A stretch of DNA of 64,000 nucleotides from Kingdonia uniflora (taxonomy: Eukaryota; Streptophyta; Magnoliopsida; Ranunculales; Circaeasteraceae), in contig JACGCM010001620.1 in NCBI GenBank assembly GCA_014058105.1, positions 992,001 to 1,056,000 on the forward strand. The letters run 5' to 3'. The translations under genes and the position numbers were made by a program. Positions 58,731 to 64,000 of the stretch are shown piece by piece (the first letter of the stretch is position 1; every line of letters starts with the position of its first letter). The notes under the pieces were generated by a model. The model saw only the letters and a list, made by a program, of their open reading frames with translations. It had not been told where the DNA came from and searched no databases.

Positions 58731-59345
58731 CATGTCATATCAGGAAAGGGTATCGAAGTAGATAAAGCCAAGATCGATGTCATATATAGTCTCCCACCCC
58801 CACGAACAGTCAAGGATGTTCATTCATTCTTGGGGCATGCAGGATTTTATTGACGTTTTGTTCCTGAGTTTAGCAAAATTGCTCGACCCCTCAGCAATCT
58901 CCTCGCCAAGGACACTATCTTTTTATTCGATGATTCGTGTCTTAAAGATTTTGAGAATCTCCGAACACGTCTAACATCATCACCCATCATCCGACCTCCA
59001 AATTGGAATGAACCTTTCGAGTTGATGTGTGATGCATCTGACTATGCCATTGGTACAGTTTTGGCACAACACATTGATAACCTTCCGCATGCCATCTATT
59101 ATGCCAGTAAAACTCTTAATGATGCGCAACTCAATTACACAACCACAGAGAAAGAACTTCTACGATAGTCTTTGCTCTAGAAAATTTTTGTTATTATCTC
59201 ATAGGTTCTAAAGTAATAGTCTATAAGGACCATGCTGCTATCAAACACCTTCTTACCAAGAAGGACACCAAACAATGATTAATCCGATGGATATTATTAC
59301 TTCAGGAGTTTGATATTGAGATTCGGGATAAAAAAGGTGCCGAAA
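58731..59345 (+). pseudogene. RNase H domain of C
   Basis: Contains VISGKGIEVDKAKIDVI, FLGHAGFY then a stop (58,850), RFVPEFSKIARPLSNLLAKD, ELMCDASDYAIGTVLAQHID with the first Asp, LNYTTTEKELL with the Glu, a frameshift at about 59,163, and [19 protein letters not shown], where the B copy has VYTDH. Another stop is at 59,276-59,278. Confidence 0.85.
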
Positions 59346-60752
59346 ATGTGGTAGCTGACCACCTTTCTCGAATAGACAATAATTCTTTAGATTGGTCGTT
59401 ACCTATTCGTGAGTCCTTTCCTGACGAGCAACTCATGTCCATTCGATCTATGTCTTTTGTACCATGGTTTGCAGACATAGCGAATTATCTTGCCACAGGG
59501 TACCTTCCTAGTTTTTGGACCAAGCCAGATAAGAATAAATTTCTTAGTGAGGCCCAACACTTCTTCTGGGATGACCCGTACCTGTTCAAATATTGTTCTG
59601 ATCAAATTATTAGAAGATGTATCCCAGATTCTGAGCATACCAAAGTCATAGAATTTTGTCACTCCCAAGCTTGTGGTGGTCAATTCAGCTCCAAAAAGAC
59701 CTCTGCAAAAATTTTACAGTGTGGATTTTATTGGCGTACCTTATTTCGTGATGCTCACAAATTTTGCAAGGCTTTTGATAGATGTTAGAGAATGGAAGCA
59801 TTGTCCCGTAGGAATATGATGCCACTAAACCCAATCTTGATCGTTGAACCATTTGATGTTTGGGGCATAGACTTTATGGGTACCTTCACCCCATCTTTTG
59901 GGTTCATGTACATCCTTTTAGTCGTTGACTATGTGACTAAGTGGGTTGAAGCTATTCCTACCAGGACCAATGATAGTTCAGTTGTTATTGAATTTATTAA
60001 AGAAAATATTTTTTCTCGTTTTGGTACGCCGAGGGCAATAATTAGTGATGGGGGGTCACATTTTAACAGTCGAATATTTGCAAACTTAATAAAAAAATTT
60101 GGAGTAACACACAAGGTTGCTACACCGTACCATCCGCAGACTAGTGGGCAAGTGGAGGTTTCCAATCATGAAATCAAGAATATTCTTCAAAAAACGATAA
60201 GACCAAACCGTAAAGATTGGTCGACTAAACGATGCTCTTTGGGCTTATCGTACTGCTTTTAAGATACCTATTGGAATGTCCCCTTACCGGCTAGTCTATG
60301 GAAAGGCTTGCCACCTTCCAGTTGAATTAGAACACCGAGCATATTGGGCAATAAAGGCCTTGAACTTTGGTATTGGGAAGGCCGGTTTGCATTGCAAGTT
60401 TTAACTCAATGAGTTAGAAGAACTACGGAATGATGCATTCTATTCAGCAAAGATTTACAAGGAGCGCATGAAAACGTTTCACGACAAAAACATTTTGCAA
60501 AAATCATTTGAACCAAACCAAAAAGTCTTATTGTACTCTTCTAGGTTGCATTTATTTCCTGGTAAACTACGATCACGATGGACCGGGCCACTCATTGTTA
60601 AAACGGTATATCCACATGGGGCAGTTGAGGTTGAAGAACCGAGTACTAGCAAAATACAAAAAGTGAACGGGCAAAGGCTTAAGCCTTATTATGAACACTT
60701 TAGCTTCACCAATGAAGACTTTAGGCTTCTGGACACAGTTTATGAGGAGTGA
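59346..60752 (+). pseudogene. Integrase of C
   Basis: Open from 59,348 to 59,788: [19 protein letters not shown] linker, then the zinc domain [20 protein letters not shown] and FCKAFDRC. Two zinc ligands are changed (GGHF to GGQF, CDRC to FDRC). After a TAG (59,786) the core (59,792-60,262) has WGIDFMGTFTP, RAIISDGGSHFNSR and [17 protein letters not shown], keeping the D, D and E residues. A small deletion near 60,228 shifts the frame. A TAA at 60,402 and the C-terminal block (60,468-60,752; [20 protein letters not shown]) follow. Confidence 0.9.
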
Positions 60753-62157
60753 TATTCATATTCTTTTCACCCAACTTTCACTGAGTTTGGGGGTTCCTCA
60801 TTTTGTCTGGCTGAAGACAATAAACTTAGCGCTATCTGGGAGGTAACCCATGTTATATCTAGTACTATGTTCTAATTCTTTTTCCCATCTTTTAAGATAT
60901 GTTTTCAAATATTTGGGACAATGCTTCTTTCTAGTTTGGGGGTGGGCAAAAATCGTTCACATTTATTATATTTTTAGAGAAAAGATAGGTCATTATGGTA
61001 ATTTATGAGACTCTTTAGTAAGTTTTTGCAAGCTTATAAGTATTTGATATGGTCTAAATATTTTGGTCGTAAAAACCGTGAAGTTAAAATTTTCATCAAA
61101 TACATGCTTAGAAAATTTTAGAACATTATCTTAAGCTAGATGTACTACCCTTTAATTAGAGAAAATTTCATGTTGACTGATATTTCTAAAAGCAAATGCA
61201 CTTCACGATAGTATTGCATTTATTACTTTTGCTATAATTTTGAGCAATCAAAGGGAATCTAGTATTTGAGGTAGGAATGATCCTCTTCAAGGGAAATAAC
61301 TGCCTAAAGAATAAGTTTGATCCTGAAGTAATATAATAAGGATTTCTATAAGCTAAAATAGCTCTACAAACTTTCAATATGCAAGGCATACTCGCATGAT
61401 TAGAACTGAAAGAGGAAGAATTATCACCAATCTCGAGTATAGTCATGAACTATGTGAAAGAAACAAGGAATAAAGTTTACTTGTGAGAATCTAGAGCCTA
61501 GGTCACGAAGGGGCACCAAACCCCGGCAACCTAAGCCAACTGGCTGGGATTGTCGACCAACGACTTATATTATGGAGGCTTCACTAAGGAAACAAGTACC
61601 AAAATAAAAAGACTTATAGTTATTCCCCAAAAATCAATAACAGAATTCGAATTGACTATGGCACTTGTCAAACTGATCGTTAGATTTGTTTCACAAAATA
61701 CGAAATAACTAGATATTGATTCAAGAGCCTCTAAATAAAGTTGTACGTGCAGTAACTATGTTTACAACACTTGAGGATATTAGAAAAATATGTGAAATCT
61801 CATTTAAGTATTGGGTAGTATCTTTAGTTTTGGATAATTCTCCAAGTTCTCTGATTATATATATGTGAAAGAATTAAATTTTAAGGGGTTTACCTTCTTA
61901 ATTTTTTTACCATTATCAGATATCAATAAGTTAGTTGAAATGACCTAATGAGTATCTAAACTACTATAATGCCCTTATTGACTTTTGTGGGTATAGTCAC
62001 TGCAAACCCTCACGAGACAAAACTCATCCTATATAGGTAACCTATAGGTTTAACGGCTTGTTGCATACGCTAAATGCAATCGTCTTAACCACGAAAGAGT
62101 TATGCTTTTATTCTTTTCTTTGCTCGAGGACTAGCAAACTTTAAGTTTGGGGGTATT
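60753..62157 (+). other. 3' noncoding region of C
   Basis: No envelope-like ORF. Purine-rich tracts AGTTTGGGGGT occur at 60,784, 60,933 and 62,144; the last is the polypurine tract before the LTR. A minus-strand frame at 61,186-61,446 begins MTILEIGDNSSSFSSNHASM and matches one in B. Confidence 0.65.
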
Positions 62158-63288
62158 TGATGGACACATAAAATGACCACTATTCCCTATGACTTAATGT
62201 TTATTATTCTTAATTTTATTATTAAACATGACTTATAAAACCAATTTTTATATTTCAGGTCACATGGAGCTCATTTACCAAATATGTGCAAATACCAGGA
62301 TGTATAGCTCAAAGGATAAACTGTTGGAGAAGGATGTAGAGTTGTCAAACACAAGGGTCCCATATGGGAAGGTTACAATTTTGGAGGATAATTCTTGGAG
62401 GTTACAAATTTATGTGCATTCATGGCATAGGTTATAAATCTAATATTAAATGTAAGAACCCTCTCCTTCATCTATAAAATGAGAGGTGGTGAGCTCATAA
62501 GATCATCCAATTTTGAGAGAATCATTCTTGTAGAGTGCAAGAGAGCATTATTGGAGTAAGTTAGTACAAGTCTTGTAAGCATTTGGAGCATTTCATTTTG
62601 TAAGTCAATAAAATTCCTCTTTTTGTTGTTAGTTTATGTTAATTTCATTCTCATATCATTTAGGTTTTATAGTTGTTATAATGGCCGGCTAAGTCCTCAC
62701 TAGGGGTGAAGATGGATCCGCTATAAGCGTATGATATCATGTAGTAGAATATATTTTTCTTCAACGCAATATGGGCATATTATCACAAATCCCAAAACTA
62801 TATTGTTGGAGATATCCATTATCATCCTATGATCTCTTTAAGTAGAGATATAGGAAGAGTTTTGTAATTCTCAAATGATATAGTAAAATTGTATTAATAT
62901 TGTATTTTTCTAAGATATGATCCTAACTAACATTTCATAGTTAGCATAGCTTTCATGGAATGTGTTTTTAGTACATACTTAGTTCATTCAATATATTCTA
63001 CTTGAGTCATAATTAATCATGGGATTACATCGACAAAAAGTCAAAATTTGTTATTTCAATTAAGTGGAGAATTTAATATATGATACTATGTTGATATTGC
63101 ATGTAAATAGTGGAGAAATCCGAAGCCCTTAGACCTTTATTCTTGATTAAAACCATATCATTGATTTTTACGGTTTTACAACCTAAGATTACTAAAATAC
63201 AAGACCAAAACTAATTTCTTGTTCCGTTTGAAAATGAACGACACTCTAATTTTTACCCATACTAAACACCGGATTTTGACCGTTATCA
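62158..63288 (+). repeat. 3' LTR of C
   Basis: 1,131 bp, TGATGGACAC to CCGTTATCA, colinear with 53,049-54,178. Confidence 0.95.
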
Positions 63289-64000
63289 GAAGGCTGGTTA
63301 GTATAGCAGATGACCTATGAAGAATAGTAGTAGGACGATCTAGCAGTTGTTAATTAGTGTTGGATCCACCTACGCACTGCAAAGTATAGTAACAGTTATG
63401 ATCAAGGATGATGCCCATCTCTGCAGAGATTGATATGGTCAGCATTTTATAGCAAGTACTTACGTGTGGAAACTGTGACGCTTGGTTAGGTTAGAATTCC
63501 TTAGTGTTTACAAAAGATTAAAGAATCCTATTTAATACTCGTTTTGATTGTCTTGAGTTGGACACAAAGAAATTTCAGAGTTGAACACCATTATTCGAGA
63601 AACAAGTAGAAGATGAAGACATGGTTTGAGTCCCAAGTTTGTGTACAGTGATTTTTGTCAGTGTTGACATTGAGGGCAGAGTTTTTCTTGGTCAGGTGAC
63701 ATGAACCGCGGCCCCACAAGTTGGGTTATTGCCTATCCGTAGTTGGTCCCACAGTAGCATGGGACACTGCTTTGCTCACTCTAAGAAGGCAAGAAAGGCG
63801 AGTGATGCTTGTTTTCTGGCTCTGTAGTTGAGTTTCAAGTTTTTTGTCGGGCGAATGCTCTAGCCGAGTTGGTCCTTGTTGTTCCACAAGATGGTTCTGG
63901 ATCATTTCAAGCTCACAGATTGGTGAAGACTCACGTTTCTGAATAACATTAAGTTACATGGTTTTCGCAGAATAGAGTTGAGCAATAATCAGTTGTGCGG
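63289..64000. other. Flanking sequence right of C
   Basis: It begins with the second GAAGG and continues the sequence interrupted at 53,048. No ORF above 60 codons or known domain is seen. It may be internal sequence of the Del/Tekay-like element or unrelated host DNA. Confidence 0.4.

Larger units (their letters stand above)
53049..63288 (+). mobile_element. Athila-like Ty3/gypsy retrotransposon C, complete, inactive
   Basis: 10,240 bp with LTRs of 1,130 and 1,131 bp, primer-binding site TGGCGCCGTTGCCGG, leader, gag, protease-RT, RNase H, integrase, noncoding 3' region and polypurine tract. A perfect GAAGG duplication flanks it (53,044-53,048 and 63,289-63,293). Its LTRs are about 96% alike by eye, so it is the youngest LTR element here. 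Stops and two or more frameshifts block gag-pol. It is the best reference for reading the shredded element B. Confidence 0.95.

Overview
The window reads as nuclear DNA of a flowering plant, most likely a eudicot; I cannot name the species. It is AT-rich, has one intact intron-containing plant gene, and is otherwise packed with plant transposon families in various stages of decay: Ty3/gypsy Tat, Athila and Del/Tekay types, Ty1/copia, L1-type LINE, PIF/Harbinger, hAT and Helitron. No rRNA gene, tRNA gene or CRISPR array was seen.

Left third (1-34,594): a stack of nested insertions. The outermost is a PIF/Harbinger element. Its ORF1 (1,8xx-2,673, +) and DDE transposase (2,926-4,247, -) converge, and its right end lies at 34,364-34,594. 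A Tat-type gypsy element (A2; only its 3' end is in the window, 1-1,797, + strand) abuts its left side. An Athila-like gypsy element (B, 4,258-34,363, +) interrupts it in front of the transposase. B was in turn hit twice. A 14,062-bp Tat element (A, 5,117-19,178, - strand) landed inside B's 5' LTR with a perfect ATGTT duplication. A 4.9-kb LINE (23,958-28,890, - strand) landed in B's pol with a 16-bp duplication. Between pol and its 3' LTR, element A carries a satellite-like tandem repeat. Next to it is an antisense, multi-exon gene for a long coiled-coil protein with its own TATA box. The start of that gene is conserved in A2.

Middle (34,595-46,300): a decayed plant-mobile-domain gene on the minus strand (about 35,400-37,440), a non-autonomous hAT element with an 8-bp target duplication (37,816-38,624), and two diverged copies of an upstream region (38,870-39,540 and 40,770-41,540) with a solo LTR between them. 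The one clear host gene follows: a five-exon copper amine oxidase (41,549-44,061, 727 codons) with signal peptide, TPQ tyrosine, catalytic Asp and three copper His. Just downstream is a 1,283-bp Helitron (44,127-45,409, - strand).

Right third (46,300-64,000): a decayed copia element (D1) whose pol frame is split by a smaller, internally deleted copia element (D2, 46,530-49,168). Then come a Del/Tekay-like LTR with its primer-binding site (51,844-52,689) and a complete but inactivated Athila-like element (C, 53,049-63,288). C has 1.13-kb LTRs and a perfect GAAGG duplication, and it is a close relative of B. By eye C's LTRs are about 96% alike and those of A and B about 88-92%, so C looks youngest. 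The TE genes would have made gag, protease, reverse transcriptase, RNase H and integrase for their own copying; nearly all are now interrupted by stops, shifts or insertions.
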